A stretch of DNA of 64,000 nucleotides from Gemmatimonadota bacterium (GTDB lineage: Bacteria; Gemmatimonadota; Gemmatimonadetes; Longimicrobiales; Gaopeijiaceae): contig JACQVF010000078.1 of the NCBI GenBank assembly GCA_016209885.1, positions 1 through 64,000 on the forward strand. Direction: 5' to 3'. Positions 22,812-32,095 of this stretch are shown here, in pieces. The notes under the pieces were generated by a model. It saw only the letters and a program-made list of their open reading frames with translations, was not told the origin of the DNA and did no database searches. Every line of letters starts with the position of its first letter. Within the stretch, counting starts at the first letter, position 1. A program made the translations under genes and the position numbers.

Positions 22812-24326
22812 ATGACGAGAAGTCTGGAGCTGATGCTTATCACGCGAGCCCGCGGCCATGGTGTCCGGGCCGCCGTCGTGGCGGCCGAGGGGACGTTCAG
22901 CTACAGCGAGCTGCTCGACGCCTCGGCGCGCGTAGCGAGCGCGCTCCTGGGCGGCGGGGAGGACCTCGAGCAGGCACGGATCGCTTTCCTCGTCCCGCGC
23001 GGCTTCCAGTACGTAGCCGTGCAGTGGGGAATCTGGCGCGCGGGAGGCATCGCCGTGCCCTTGGCGGTCTCGCACCCGGCGCGCGAGCTCGAATACGTGG
23101 TCGCGGACGCGGACGCCTCAGCGATCGTCGCCCATCCCGACTTCGAGGCGGTCCTGAAGCCGATCGCGACGTCGCGGGCGATCCGCTTCGTGAGCACGAC
23201 CGAGGTCCTGGCCGCCGCGCCGCCACTTTCGCTTCCGGGAGTGGACGAGCGCCGGCGAGGCTTGATCCTGTACACCAGCGGCACCACCGGGCGGCCGAAG
23301 GGGGTCGTGCTCACGCACGCGAACCTACGGGCGCAGGTCAGCTCGCTGGTCGCCGCGTGGGGATGGAGCGCGCACGATCGGATTCTCGGGGTGCTGCCGC
23401 TCCACCACACCCACGGGATCATCAACGTGCTGAGCTGCGCCCTCTGGCCGGGCGCATGCTGCGAGCTGCTTCCCGCGTTCGATGCAGAACGCGTGTGGCA
23501 GCGCTTCGCCGACGGCGACGTGACCGTGTTCATGGCCGTTCCCACGATCTACGCGCGGCTGATTGCGGCGTGGGAGACCGCGCCGGCCGCGTCCCGCAAG
23601 GCCATGTCCGACGGCTGCGCGCGCATGCGCCTCATGGTTTCCGGCTCCGCGGCGTTGCCGGTTCGCGTTTTCGAGCGCTGGAGGGAGATCACCGGCCACA
23701 CGCTCCTTGAGCGCTACGGGATGACGGAGATCGGCATGGCGCTCTCGAACCCCCTGCGCGGCGAAAGGGTTGCGGGCTCGGTGGGCACGCCGCTCCCGGG
23801 CGTGGAAGTACGGCTCGTGGACGAAGAGGGACGGCCGGTGGAGCCGGGAGCCGCGGGCGAGATCCAGGTCCGCGGCCCCGCTGTGTTCCTGGAGTACTGG
23901 CGCCGACCGGATGCCACGGCTGAGGCCTTCCGTGACGGGTGGTTCATGACCGGCGACCTCGCGGTGGTCGAGAACGGGCGATACCGAATCCTGGGCCGAA
24001 AGAGCGTGGACATCATCAAGACCGGGGCCTACAAGGTCTCGGCGCTCGAGATCGAGGACGTGTTGCGCGAGCACCCCGACGTTCGCGAATGCGCGGTGGT
24101 GGGAATCCCGGATCCGGAGTGGGGCGAACGCGTGGCGGCGGCGGTGATCACGAGGCACGGGAATGAGCTGGACCTGCAGGCGCTGCGGGATTGGGCGCGC
24201 CAGCGGCTCGCCCCCTACAAGCTGCCGGCCCGGCTGCTCGTGGTGCCCGACCTCCCGCGAAACGCGATGGGTAAGGTGCAGAAGCCTGAGGTCACGGCAC
24301 TGTTCGAAGCTGTGGATCGGGTGTAG
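22812..24326 (+). CDS. Acyl-CoA synthetase (AMP-forming), malonyl-CoA synthetase-like
   Basis: 504 residues, GGAG six bases before ATG. The adenylate-forming core is complete: P-loop LYTSGTTGRPKGVVLTHANL, LPLHHTHGIINVL, YGMTEIGMALSNP, the GDLA/GRK hinge (TGDLAVVENGRYRILGRKS) and the C-terminal lysine region (PRNAMGKVQKPEV). The closest family by eye is MatB/ACSF3, which ligates CoA to malonate or methylmalonate, but substrate choice cannot be read reliably. It converts an organic acid plus ATP and CoA into acyl-CoA and AMP. The adjacent symporter probably imports its substrate. Confidence 0.85.
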   Translation: MTRSLELMLITRARGHGVRAAVVAAEGTFSYSELLDASARVASALLGGGEDLEQARIAFLVPRGFQYVAVQWGIWRAGGIAVPLAVSHPARELEYVVADADASAIVAHPDFEAVLKPIATSRAIRFVSTTEVLAAAPPLSLPGVDERRRGLILYTSGTTGRPKGVVLTHANLRAQVSSLVAAWGWSAHDRILGVLPLHHTHGIINVLSCALWPGACCELLPAFDAERVWQRFADGDVTVFMAVPTIYARLIAAWETAPAASRKAMSDGCARMRLMVSGSAALPVRVFERWREITGHTLLERYGMTEIGMALSNPLRGERVAGSVGTPLPGVEVRLVDEEGRPVEPGAAGEIQVRGPAVFLEYWRRPDATAEAFRDGWFMTGDLAVVENGRYRILGRKSVDIIKTGAYKVSALEIEDVLREHPDVRECAVVGIPDPEWGERVAAAVITRHGNELDLQALRDWARQRLAPYKLPARLLVVPDLPRNAMGKVQKPEVTALFEAVDRV

Positions 24327-24360
24327 GGGTGGGTCACGGCGAATCGTGGGGACGGTGGTG

Positions 24361-25866
24361 ATGCGCTGGATCACCGACCACTGGGTCTTCCTTGCCCTGT
24401 TCGCGGGCTACACCGCGCTCCTGGCGCTCCACGCGTGGGAGGGACAGCGGCGGACCCGAGGTCTCCTGGACTACTACGTGGGCGGCCGCACGATGGGTGG
24501 AGTGGCCATCGGCCTCTCATTCTTCGCCACCTACTCCAGCACGAACAGCTACGTCGGTTTCGCCGGCCAGGCGTATTCGTGGGGCCTGCCCTGGCTGCTC
24601 CTCGTTCCTTGCATCGTGGGGTTCTCGCTCGTCGCCTGGGTCTGGATCGCGCCGCGGCTGCGGGAGTTCGCCGCCAGCCTCGACTCTGTCACGATCCCGG
24701 ACTTCATCGGCTTTCGCTTCGGCAGCGCACCGGCACGCTTCTTCGCCGCCGCCATCGTGCTGGTCGCCAGCTTCTTCTACATGACCGCGGTGTTCAAGGG
24801 CGCCGGCGAGCTCATGGCGGCATTCCTGAACGTGCCCTACAGCGCCGCCATCGCGATCGTGTTCCTGATCGTGATGCTCTACACGGCCATCGGGGGGTTC
24901 ATCTCCGTGGTACGGACGGACGTGGTGCAGGGGATCATCATGGTCTTCGCGGCGGCCATCCTCTTCGCCGGGGTGACCCGTGCCGCCGGCGGCGTCGCGT
25001 CGTTCTTCGCAGTGCGCGCCCGGCCGGAGAGCGCCGCCCTCTTCTCCTGGAACGCTGGCATCGAGTTCCCCGTGCTGCTGGGGATCCTCTTCGCCGGGAC
25101 GATCAAGTTCGTGGTCGAGCCGCGGCAGCTCTCGCGCTTCTACGGGCTGGCGGACCGGAGGGCGGTACGCCACGGGATGTGGGTCTCGACCCTCGCGTTC
25201 CTCTTCGTCTACTCGCTCCTGGTCCCGATCGGCATCTACGCGCGCAACATCGTTCCCACCGGCATGACGGACACGGACCGGATCGTGCCCGCGCTGCTGA
25301 CGGATCCCGGAGTCTTTCACCCCGCGGCGAGCGCGTTCCTCCTCGTGGCGATGGTGGCCGCCGCCATGTCCTCGCTGGACAGCGTGCTCCTCGTGATGGC
25401 GTCCACATTCGAGCGCGATCTGGTCGGACTCGTCCGCCCGTCGCCCTCGGAGGGCCACGCCATTCGCGCGACCCGCCTCTACGTCGTGCTCTTCTCCATG
25501 ATCACTGCCGTCCTGGCCCTCGAGCCGCCGGGCGGCATCGTGACGCTCACGGCATTCTCCGGCAGCCTGTACGCCGCGTGCTTCCTGCCGGCCATCGTGC
25601 TGGGACTGTACTGGCACCGCGGCAACGGTACGGCGGTCCTCGCCTCCTTCGCGGCGGGGCTCGGCGTGTTACTCTCTTGGAAGCACCTTCCCGCCGCCGG
25701 CGCCGTGCACGAAGTGTTCCCGGCGCTCCTCCTGTCCACCGGGACCTACGTGCTGGTCGCGCTCGCCGGCGCGCCGAACGCCGCGGACCGCGTCGCGCAG
25801 CTCTTCCCGCGCCGAGGAGCCGAAGCCGGGGCGGCCGAGACCGTAGCCGTCGCCGAGGCGGACTGA
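24361..25866 (+). CDS. Sodium/solute symporter (SSS family)
   Basis: 501 residues with about 13 hydrophobic helices. The SSS pattern is evident: LLDYYVGGRTMGGVAIGLSF, ATYSSTNSYVGFAGQAYSWG, YTAIGGFISVVRTDVVQGII and the late helix with MSSLDSVLLVMASTFERDL. Members use a sodium gradient to import acids, sugars or amino acids. Starting ATG 24361 has GGGGA 8 bases upstream; GTG 24355 is an alternative. It starts 34 bases after the acyl-CoA synthetase, suggesting a transport-activation pair for a carboxylic acid. Confidence 0.9.
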   Translation: MRWITDHWVFLALFAGYTALLALHAWEGQRRTRGLLDYYVGGRTMGGVAIGLSFFATYSSTNSYVGFAGQAYSWGLPWLLLVPCIVGFSLVAWVWIAPRLREFAASLDSVTIPDFIGFRFGSAPARFFAAAIVLVASFFYMTAVFKGAGELMAAFLNVPYSAAIAIVFLIVMLYTAIGGFISVVRTDVVQGIIMVFAAAILFAGVTRAAGGVASFFAVRARPESAALFSWNAGIEFPVLLGILFAGTIKFVVEPRQLSRFYGLADRRAVRHGMWVSTLAFLFVYSLLVPIGIYARNIVPTGMTDTDRIVPALLTDPGVFHPAASAFLLVAMVAAAMSSLDSVLLVMASTFERDLVGLVRPSPSEGHAIRATRLYVVLFSMITAVLALEPPGGIVTLTAFSGSLYAACFLPAIVLGLYWHRGNGTAVLASFAAGLGVLLSWKHLPAAGAVHEVFPALLLSTGTYVLVALAGAPNAADRVAQLFPRRGAEAGAAETVAVAEAD

Positions 25867-26088
25867 TCGCCTGGCGGGCTCGGAACTCGAGACGCGGCAC
25901 CCATCCCGGCGGCCAGCTTCCGGAGCCAGCCCGCGAAACCGCTGCCTCGCGCCTCACTATTGATTACGATTAACGCTCGGCCGCCTGACGGCATCTAATC
26001 GAGTGGTTGTCACCGCTGCTTCCCCATGCCCCCGACGCCGGCGGGACCCGGCTTGGGGGGCTCGAGCCCTTGCCGGTAGGAGGTTCCC

Positions 26089-27402
26089 ATGTCTCCCAGG
26101 CGATTTCCTTCGCGGTGGCCCGTCGTTCATTCACAGCGGTCACAGCGTTCCGTCTGGCCGCTGGCGTTCGCGGCGCTCGCGTTGGCGGCCTGCGACATCA
26201 CCGAGCCGCTGGACGAAGCGGCGGGGCGCCGGCCGCCGGATGCGCTGCGGGGGCAGGCGGCGTTCGTGGCGAGCTGCTCGGGGTGCCACGCGTCGGGCGA
26301 CGGCCTGGACCTGGCGTACTTCCGCTTTACGGACACGACCGTCGTGCGGCGCGCCGTGGCGCACGTGGATACGGCCACGGCTCTGGACATCGTCGCGTAC
26401 ATCCACACGCTGGACGTGCGGCCGGCGAACCGGGATGTCCGGCTCTTCCAGCCCGGCGGCAGCGTGCTGGCGAGCGACGTGGCGTTCGCGCACGAGCTCT
26501 TCGGCGGCGATCGCTGGGCCGCCGACCTGACGACGGAGCGGCTCCAGGCCATCGACCCACTGCACGTGAAGGTTGCGGTGCCGTTCCCACTGTGGTCTAT
26601 CGAAAAGCAGAATGTGGACTGGATGCCCGACGACTCGCTGCCGCGCGCGATTCTGGACGATCAGGGCGCGCTGGTGCGCGGGTCGATCGGCGCCTATCGT
26701 GCCGCGCCCACCGTGGCGAACCTGGTGCGGGCGGTGAGTGCGGTGCGCAGCGCGGCTCGGCGCATCGAGAACCCGGGGGCACCGTGTGTCATGGAGGACT
26801 CCGACCGGGTGGACTACCAGAAGTGCTTCCAGGTGCGGCGCTGGGCCTCGACCCTGGTGGCGCAGCACATGATCCGTACCAGCCTCACCGGCCGGATCGA
26901 TCCTACGCTGCACGACGTCTGGTGGGATGTGGGCGACGCGGTGCGGCAGGCCCTCTCGCACGCGTTCCTGCCGTTCGAGAACGGCCGTGAGCTCTGGGCC
27001 TCCTGGATGTACCTGGGCTGGGCCTTCGAGCCGACGCGCCACGCGAGCGTGTACACGGGCCGCGGGCTGGTGAACGTGGGGCTGGCGCGCCACGCCACGT
27101 TCCTCGCGCTCCGCAGCGCGGTGGCCCGGCCGAAGGGCAGCACCGCGCCGTACGAGGATGTGTCGAGCGCCGCGACCTTCGCGCCGGCGCACTGGACGCT
27201 CGATGCCGTCCGTTTCGGGTTCAATCACCTTCTCGAGCGGCTTGCCGCGAGCGACCGCCCGGCCAGGGCCGAGCAGGTCATCACTGCCCGGCAGCGAGTC
27301 GTCTCTGCGCTCGAGCTCGCCAACCGCAAGGTTGGGCCTGCGGACCGGGCGACCCTGCAGCAGCTCGCGCAACGGGTGCTGGCGGCGCTGCCGGAGCGCT
27401 GA
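26089..27402 (+). CDS. Lipoprotein c-type cytochrome
   Basis: 437 residues, AGGAGG just before the ATG. The signal peptide ends in a lipobox (LALAACD), and a single haem c motif follows soon after (ASCSGCHASG, about residues 60-65), typical of periplasmic monohaem cytochromes. The remaining ~370 residues are helical and not recognised (VDWMPDDSLPRAILDDQG, CVMEDSDRVDYQKCFQVRRW). This long C-terminal region suggests a dedicated redox partner or an oxidase-like protein rather than a simple electron carrier. It ends at a strong palindrome and is convergent with the MmgE/PrpD gene. Confidence 0.82.
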   Translation: MSPRRFPSRWPVVHSQRSQRSVWPLAFAALALAACDITEPLDEAAGRRPPDALRGQAAFVASCSGCHASGDGLDLAYFRFTDTTVVRRAVAHVDTATALDIVAYIHTLDVRPANRDVRLFQPGGSVLASDVAFAHELFGGDRWAADLTTERLQAIDPLHVKVAVPFPLWSIEKQNVDWMPDDSLPRAILDDQGALVRGSIGAYRAAPTVANLVRAVSAVRSAARRIENPGAPCVMEDSDRVDYQKCFQVRRWASTLVAQHMIRTSLTGRIDPTLHDVWWDVGDAVRQALSHAFLPFENGRELWASWMYLGWAFEPTRHASVYTGRGLVNVGLARHATFLALRSAVARPKGSTAPYEDVSSAATFAPAHWTLDAVRFGFNHLLERLAASDRPARAEQVITARQRVVSALELANRKVGPADRATLQQLAQRVLAALPER

Positions 27403-27409
27403 GGCGAGT

Positions 27410-27441
27410 GTCGGCGCGCCACCCGGGTGGCGCGCCGGCAC
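27410..27441. terminator. Bidirectional hairpin between convergent genes
   Basis: GGCGCGCCACCC at 27413-27424 is followed directly by its perfect inverse GGGTGGCGCGCC at 27425-27436, with flanking TGTC/GGCA nearly pairing. It has no T-run, but its place between the stop codons of two convergent genes suggests a shared terminator. Confidence 0.55.
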
Positions 27442-27519
27442 CTGTGTCGAAGGAGTGGATCGGGAGGCCGGGCGTACGGCGAGCTCGCGCCTGGATCACG
27501 GCGCCCGGTTACCTGCCTG

Positions 27520-28866
27520 TCAGCGAGCTGCCAGGGCGGAGGACATCACTCCGGCCGTCACCCACGGGAGCGCGAAGGGCGGGCCGTCTTCCGGGAGCGC
27601 CTTGCAGGCCTCGAGGAGCGCTTCCGTCTCCGTCGGCTCGAGACCGCCCGCGGCGCACAGGCCGCGGACCTTCTCGTCGAGATCCACGTCGGTGAGCGGG
27701 TTCTCGGGGTCGCCGGTGGGGGAGGTCTGGCGCGCGCGGTGCCGCGCGCCGTCGCCGGTCTCGACCTCGATCTCGCATCCCCAGCGCTCGGGGTAGGCCG
27801 CCGCGAGCTCCGCGTTTTCCTCCACCGTCGTGCGCTCCATGAGGCGGACAAGCTCCGGATCCCGCAGGCGGCTCTCCTCGAAGGAGGCGGGGGTCGGCCG
27901 GCCGCGAGCGAGCGCCGTGGCGACGCAGAACTGGAAGCTGAACTGTGCCGCGTAGCGCGAGCCGGGCGCGGGTTTGTCGTTCAGGCGTATCGCCGCCGGA
28001 TAGCTGAAGATCCGGATTGCGGCGATGGCATCCGGGAAGTTCGGCCTGGATGCCAGGCCGGCCCGCAGCTCGAGTGCCGCATCGATGGCGGGGTGGGTGT
28101 GCCGGCAGGAGGGATACGGCTTGAGCGAAGCTTCCGGGAGCTTCCACCCGTGCGCCGGCTTGAGGACGGCCTCGGGGCGCGGGTCCGGGCAGAAGCCGCG
28201 GAAGAAGCCCTGCTCACCCTCCAGGATGGCCGTGGCGCCCGTGAAGCCCTCCCTTGCCAGCAGCGCGGCCCGGAGCCCGGCCTCCGCGGCATGCCCGGCG
28301 TGCAGGTGCTTGGACATGGCGCTGTCCGCCAGGAACTGCCACAGCCCTGATGCCTGCGTGCCCGCGTTCCCCAGCGCCCACAGCCATGCCTCTTCCTCGA
28401 GCTCGAGGAGTGACGCCGCCGCTGCCGCCGACCCAAACACGCCCGCCGTGGCGGTGTTGTGAAAGATCTGGTAGTGCGCCGGTCCCAAGGCCTCGCCCAC
28501 GCGGATCATCGCCTCGTAGCCGGCGAGCACCGCGCGCAGCACCTGGCGACCGCGGGCCCCCAGACTGTCCCCCAGCAAGAGCGCGGTAGGTACGACCACG
28601 CAGCCAGGATGGCTCACGGAGGTACGGTGCAGGTCGTCGGTCTCCGTGATGTGGGAGAGCGCGGCCGCCAGGAACGTCCGGCCCTCCACGTCTTCGCGGC
28701 GCTGCGCATACGTCCGGAGGATCGCACCGGGCCGCGTCGCGCCGCCCGCAGTCAGCGACCCGAGCCAGTCGCGGACGAAGCGCTCCGCGGCCCGGAGGTC
28801 ATCCTGCGAAACCGGGTGCGACCGGATGAGCTGCACCAGGGAGCGGGAAAGGTTGTCCTGCGCCAT
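27520..28866 (-). CDS. MmgE/PrpD family protein
   Basis: 448 residues; GGGAGGA precedes the ATG. Family marks include HITETDDLHRTSVSHPGCVV, LRAVLAGYEAMIRVGEALGP, HNTATAGVFGSAAAAASLLE, KHLHAGHAAEAGLRAALLAR and LKPYPSCRHTHPAIDAALEL. The family contains 2-methylcitrate dehydratase (PrpD), cis-aconitate decarboxylase (itaconate-forming) and iminodisuccinate epimerase. Which reaction applies cannot be decided here. It is the last gene of a minus-strand run with the hydratase, CitE-like lyase and acyl-CoA dehydrogenase, so it most likely handles a tri- or dicarboxylate feeding that pathway. Confidence 0.87.
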   Translation of the reverse strand: MAQDNLSRSLVQLIRSHPVSQDDLRAAERFVRDWLGSLTAGGATRPGAILRTYAQRREDVEGRTFLAAALSHITETDDLHRTSVSHPGCVVVPTALLLGDSLGARGRQVLRAVLAGYEAMIRVGEALGPAHYQIFHNTATAGVFGSAAAAASLLELEEEAWLWALGNAGTQASGLWQFLADSAMSKHLHAGHAAEAGLRAALLAREGFTGATAILEGEQGFFRGFCPDPRPEAVLKPAHGWKLPEASLKPYPSCRHTHPAIDAALELRAGLASRPNFPDAIAAIRIFSYPAAIRLNDKPAPGSRYAAQFSFQFCVATALARGRPTPASFEESRLRDPELVRLMERTTVEENAELAAAYPERWGCEIEVETGDGARHRARQTSPTGDPENPLTDVDLDEKVRGLCAAGGLEPTETEALLEACKALPEDGPPFALPWVTAGVMSSALAAR

Positions 28867-28964
28867 GAGTCCTCCCGTCTGGGGTTCGCATCGTTTCCGT
28901 CACACGCTTGCGCTGCGCCCGGGCTCTGGTAGCGGGACGAACGCCGCGTCAGCGGATCAGCGGA

Positions 28965-29804
28965 TCAGCGCGTCCACTCCACCGTTCCGCGCATGGCGAC
29001 CCGGCCGGCAGGGCCGGCTGCCCACACCTCCGTCCCCCCATCGCCGTTCGTGCGGCCGGCGAGCGTGATCAACTCTCCGCTGAAGAGGGGCGCCAGCCCG
29101 CGGTACCGGTACAACAGCGCTACGCGCTTCTCGTGGCGCGTCGCCGCCTCCAGCATAAGGGTCGCCGTGAGGGGTCCGTGTACCACGAGCCCGGGATAGC
29201 CCTCCACCTGCGTCACGTATGCGTGATCGTAATGGATGCGGTGCCCGTTGAACATGAGCGCCGAGTAACGGAACAACGCGACCTCGTTCGGCAGAACGGT
29301 TTCGGACCAGAGGGCTTCGGCCTGCGCCGGCTCGCCCTGCGCCACCGGCTCACCCGTGCGCGTCGCGTCGCGGTAGACGATGTCCTGCTCGTCCTCGACG
29401 GCCGGCCCTGCCGGACCTTCCACCAGGTGGCCGACCGTCACGAACACGAGCTTCCCGCTGCGCCCCTCCTTCTCCGTCACCGAGAGGATCCGGGAGCGCT
29501 TCGTGGCACGCTCCCCGACCACGAGCGGACGGTGGAAGCGGAGCCGGCCGCCCGCCCACATGCGGCGCGGAAGCGTGACCGGCGGCAGGAAACCGCCTCG
29601 CAGCGGATGCCCGTCCTCGCCGATCTGCGACTGCCGGACCAGCGGCTTGAAGTACAGCCAGTGCCAGCACTCGGGCAGCGGCGAGCCCTCCGCGATGGCT
29701 CCGGGCTCGCGATCGAGGAGCGCTGCCATCCCGCGCGCGGTCGCGAGGTTGATCAGGTCCTCCTCCACCTGCTCACGTCCCACCCATTCCTCAAGCGCGC
29801 TCAA
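28965..29804 (-). CDS. MaoC/FAS1-like dehydratase, mesaconyl-CoA hydratase type
   Basis: 279 residues forming two hot-dog domains. Features match the mesaconyl-C4-CoA/itaconyl-CoA hydratase group: WHWLYFKPLVRQSQIGEDGH, MWAGGRLRFHRPLVVGERAT, ALMFNGHRIHYDHAYVTQVE and GYPGLVVHGPLTATLMLEAA, the latter containing the catalytic H-G-P region. It would add water to an unsaturated acyl-CoA such as mesaconyl- or itaconyl-CoA to give citramalyl-CoA or methylmalyl-CoA. The next gene encodes a CitE-like lyase that could split that product. A long REP-like inverted repeat lies just upstream. Confidence 0.82.
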   Translation of the reverse strand: MSALEEWVGREQVEEDLINLATARGMAALLDREPGAIAEGSPLPECWHWLYFKPLVRQSQIGEDGHPLRGGFLPPVTLPRRMWAGGRLRFHRPLVVGERATKRSRILSVTEKEGRSGKLVFVTVGHLVEGPAGPAVEDEQDIVYRDATRTGEPVAQGEPAQAEALWSETVLPNEVALFRYSALMFNGHRIHYDHAYVTQVEGYPGLVVHGPLTATLMLEAATRHEKRVALLYRYRGLAPLFSGELITLAGRTNGDGGTEVWAAGPAGRVAMRGTVEWTR

Positions 29805-29827
29805 CCCTCCTCCTTCCTTCGCTGAAG

Positions 29828-29875
29828 GATTAGCGATTCCGCGGGATACGCATCGCGAGTCGCGAATCGCTAATC
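29828..29875. repeat. REP-like inverted repeat between citE-like and maoC-like genes
   Basis: GATTAGCGATTC (29828-29839) and GAATCGCTAATC (29864-29875) are perfect inverse complements around 24 bases. The repeat overlaps the stop codon (29870-29872) of the CitE-like gene and precedes the hydratase start. Related units (GCGAATCGC, AAATCGC) occur at 61407-61440. Confidence 0.6.
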
Positions 29876-30817
29876 GCTAGTCGTCTCCTGAGGCTCGGCC
29901 CGGGGGCGCGCGGCGGAGCCGCCGGCCTCGAGCCCCTCGGCAATCGCCAGCGTGCGCTGCGCCGCCAGGATCACCGGGCGCTCCACCAGCTTGCCGTCCA
30001 CGAGCAGCACGCCTCCGCGGTTCTGCTCGTACGCCTCGATGATGCGGCGAGCGCGCTGGATCTCCTGCGCTGCCGGCGAGAATGCGGCGTGAATCACCGG
30101 GATCTGGCTCGGATGGATCGCCACCTTGCCGCGGAAGCCGACGCGGGCTGCGCCTCGCGCCTCCCGCTCGAGCCCCTCCGGGCTCGACACGTCCAGGTAC
30201 GGCATGTCGATGGCGTCGATGCTGGCGAGCGCTGCGGCATGGACCACGCGTGAGCGGGCGTAGAGCAGGGCGTCCCAATCCATGGCGCACCCCAGCTCGG
30301 CCGAGAGGTCGACACCGCCGAGCACGAGTGCGCTGATGCCCGGCAGCGCGGCGATCGCCTCGACGGACGCCAGCCCCTGCACCGTCTCGATGAGCGGGCT
30401 GAGGGGAAGGTGAGCGCCGCGGCGGGCGACGGAGTCACCCACCCGCCGCACCTCCTCCGGCGCGCGTACCTTCGGGACCATCATCGAGTCGGGCCGCGCA
30501 CCGGCCGCCAGGAGCGCGTCCAGGTCCGCGCGGCCAACGGCGCTCTCCGGGTCGTTGATCCGGAGGATGACCTCGACGCGACGAAGCAGGGACGGATCCA
30601 CGGCGAAACCAGGATCCGGCGCCTGCCGTGTCGCCGCGAGCCGCTCGAGCAGCGCCAGCGCCGCCGCGCGGCCCTCATCCTTGGCGTCCGGCGCCACCGC
30701 GTCCTCGAGGTCGACGCATACCGCGTCGGCGCCGGTGGCGACCGCCTTCTCGAAGCGGTCCGGGCGCGTCGCGGGGAAGAACAGGATCGAGCGGCGAAGA
30801 TACACGGGACCGTCCAT
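29870..30817 (-). CDS. HpcH/HpaI-CitE family acyl-CoA lyase
   Basis: 315 residues. The TIM-barrel signatures of the CitE/malyl-CoA lyase group are visible: LRRSILFFPATRPDRFEKAV, ADAVCVDLEDAVAPDAKDEG, VILRINDPES, DSMMVPKVRAPEEVRRVG, LSPLIETVQGLASVEAIAAL and GFRGKVAIHPSQIPVIHAAF. Such enzymes cleave citramalyl-CoA, malyl-CoA or beta-methylmalyl-CoA to acetyl- or propionyl-CoA plus pyruvate or glyoxylate, using Mg2+ bound by Glu/Asp. The hydratase encoded downstream would supply its substrate. Confidence 0.88.
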   Translation of the reverse strand: MDGPVYLRRSILFFPATRPDRFEKAVATGADAVCVDLEDAVAPDAKDEGRAAALALLERLAATRQAPDPGFAVDPSLLRRVEVILRINDPESAVGRADLDALLAAGARPDSMMVPKVRAPEEVRRVGDSVARRGAHLPLSPLIETVQGLASVEAIAALPGISALVLGGVDLSAELGCAMDWDALLYARSRVVHAAALASIDAIDMPYLDVSSPEGLEREARGAARVGFRGKVAIHPSQIPVIHAAFSPAAQEIQRARRIIEAYEQNRGGVLLVDGKLVERPVILAAQRTLAIAEGLEAGGSAARPRAEPQETTSD

Positions 30818-30840
30818 GGCTGGGGTTGTTCCGCAACTTG

Positions 30841-31980
30841 TCAGAACGAACGCGGCATGCCCAGTACGTGTTCGCCCACGTAGCTGAGCACCAGATTGTT
30901 CGAGATCGGCGCCACCAGGTACAGCCGCGACTCACGGAACTTCCGCTCGATCCCGTACTCGACGGCCATCCCGTAGCCGCCGAAAGCGTTCATGGCCGCG
31001 TTCGCCGCCTCCCATGCCGCCTCCGAGGCCAGGTACTTGCACATGTTCGCCTCCGCGCCACAGGGCTGCCCGGCGTCGTAGAGCTCGGCGGCCAGATCGC
31101 GCATGGACGCCGCGGCCCGCGTCGACATGTACGCCTTCGCGATGGGGAACTGCACGCCCTGGTTCTGGCCGATGGGACGCCCGAATACGATCCGCTCGTT
31201 CGCGTACGCGGTCGCCCGGTCCACGAAGTAGAGACCGTCCCCTATGGACTCCGAGGCGAGGAGGATGCGCTCGGCATTCATCCCGCCCAGGATGTACTTG
31301 AAGCCGCTGCCTTCCTCCCCGATTCGGTTCTCGGCCGGCACCTCGAGATCGTCGAAGAACAGCTCATTCGTCTCGTGGTTCACCATCGTGTGCACGGGAC
31401 GCACGTGCAGCCGGTCGCCCGCGGTGCGCAGGTCCACCAGGAAGACCGAGAGCCCCTCCGTCTTCTTCTTCACCTCCTCCAGCGCCGTCGTCCGCGCCAG
31501 GAGGATCATCAGCTCGGAGTGCTGAACCCTGGAGATGAAGATCTTCTTCCCGCGAACCACGTAGCGGTCGCCCCGGCGCTCGGCCAACGTGCGGATCTTC
31601 GTCGTGTCCGAGCCGGCATCCTGCTCCGTCACCGCGAACGCCTGGAGCCGCAGCTCGCCCGACGCGATCCCGGGGAGATAACGGCGCTTCTGATCCTCCG
31701 AGCCGTGGCGGAGCAGCGTGCCCATCGTGTACATCTGCGCGTGGCATGCCGCGGAGTTCGCACCCGAGCGGTTGATCTCCTCCAGAATCACGCACGCCTC
31801 CCGCATCCCCAGGCCGGCGCCCCCGTACTCCTCGGGGATCAGGCAGCTCAGGTACCCGCTCTCCGTGAGCTCCCGCACGAACGCCTCGGGATAAGCCCGC
31901 GCGCCGTCCAGCTCGCGCCAGTACTCATCCGGGTGCTTCTTGCACAGCGCTCGGATCGCCTCTCGAAGCTCTTGCTCCAT
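30841..31980 (-). CDS. Acyl-CoA dehydrogenase
   Basis: 379 residues from ATG 31980, with GGGGGGAT five bases upstream; an in-frame start at 32004 is less likely. Diagnostic segments: PEEYGGAGLGMREACVILEE, AFAVTEQDAGSDTTKIRTLA (FAD site), NERIVFGRPIGQNQGVQFPI, AKAYMSTRAAASMRDLAAEL and MNAFGGYGMAVEYGIERKFR with the catalytic-loop region. It oxidises an acyl-CoA to the 2-enoyl-CoA using FAD. It starts the minus-strand acid-degradation cluster; methylsuccinyl-CoA to mesaconyl-CoA is one fitting reaction. Confidence 0.9.
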   Translation of the reverse strand: MEQELREAIRALCKKHPDEYWRELDGARAYPEAFVRELTESGYLSCLIPEEYGGAGLGMREACVILEEINRSGANSAACHAQMYTMGTLLRHGSEDQKRRYLPGIASGELRLQAFAVTEQDAGSDTTKIRTLAERRGDRYVVRGKKIFISRVQHSELMILLARTTALEEVKKKTEGLSVFLVDLRTAGDRLHVRPVHTMVNHETNELFFDDLEVPAENRIGEEGSGFKYILGGMNAERILLASESIGDGLYFVDRATAYANERIVFGRPIGQNQGVQFPIAKAYMSTRAAASMRDLAAELYDAGQPCGAEANMCKYLASEAAWEAANAAMNAFGGYGMAVEYGIERKFRESRLYLVAPISNNLVLSYVGEHVLGMPRSF

Positions 31981-32095
31981 GAGATCCCCCCGGTCGTCAT
32001 CCACACGACCCCGCGGCGCGCGCGCCCGGCCCTGTCCTGGTCCTCCGGCCGCCCGGCTGCGCGCGGAAGCGACGCCCCCAGGGCGGTGGGATTCC

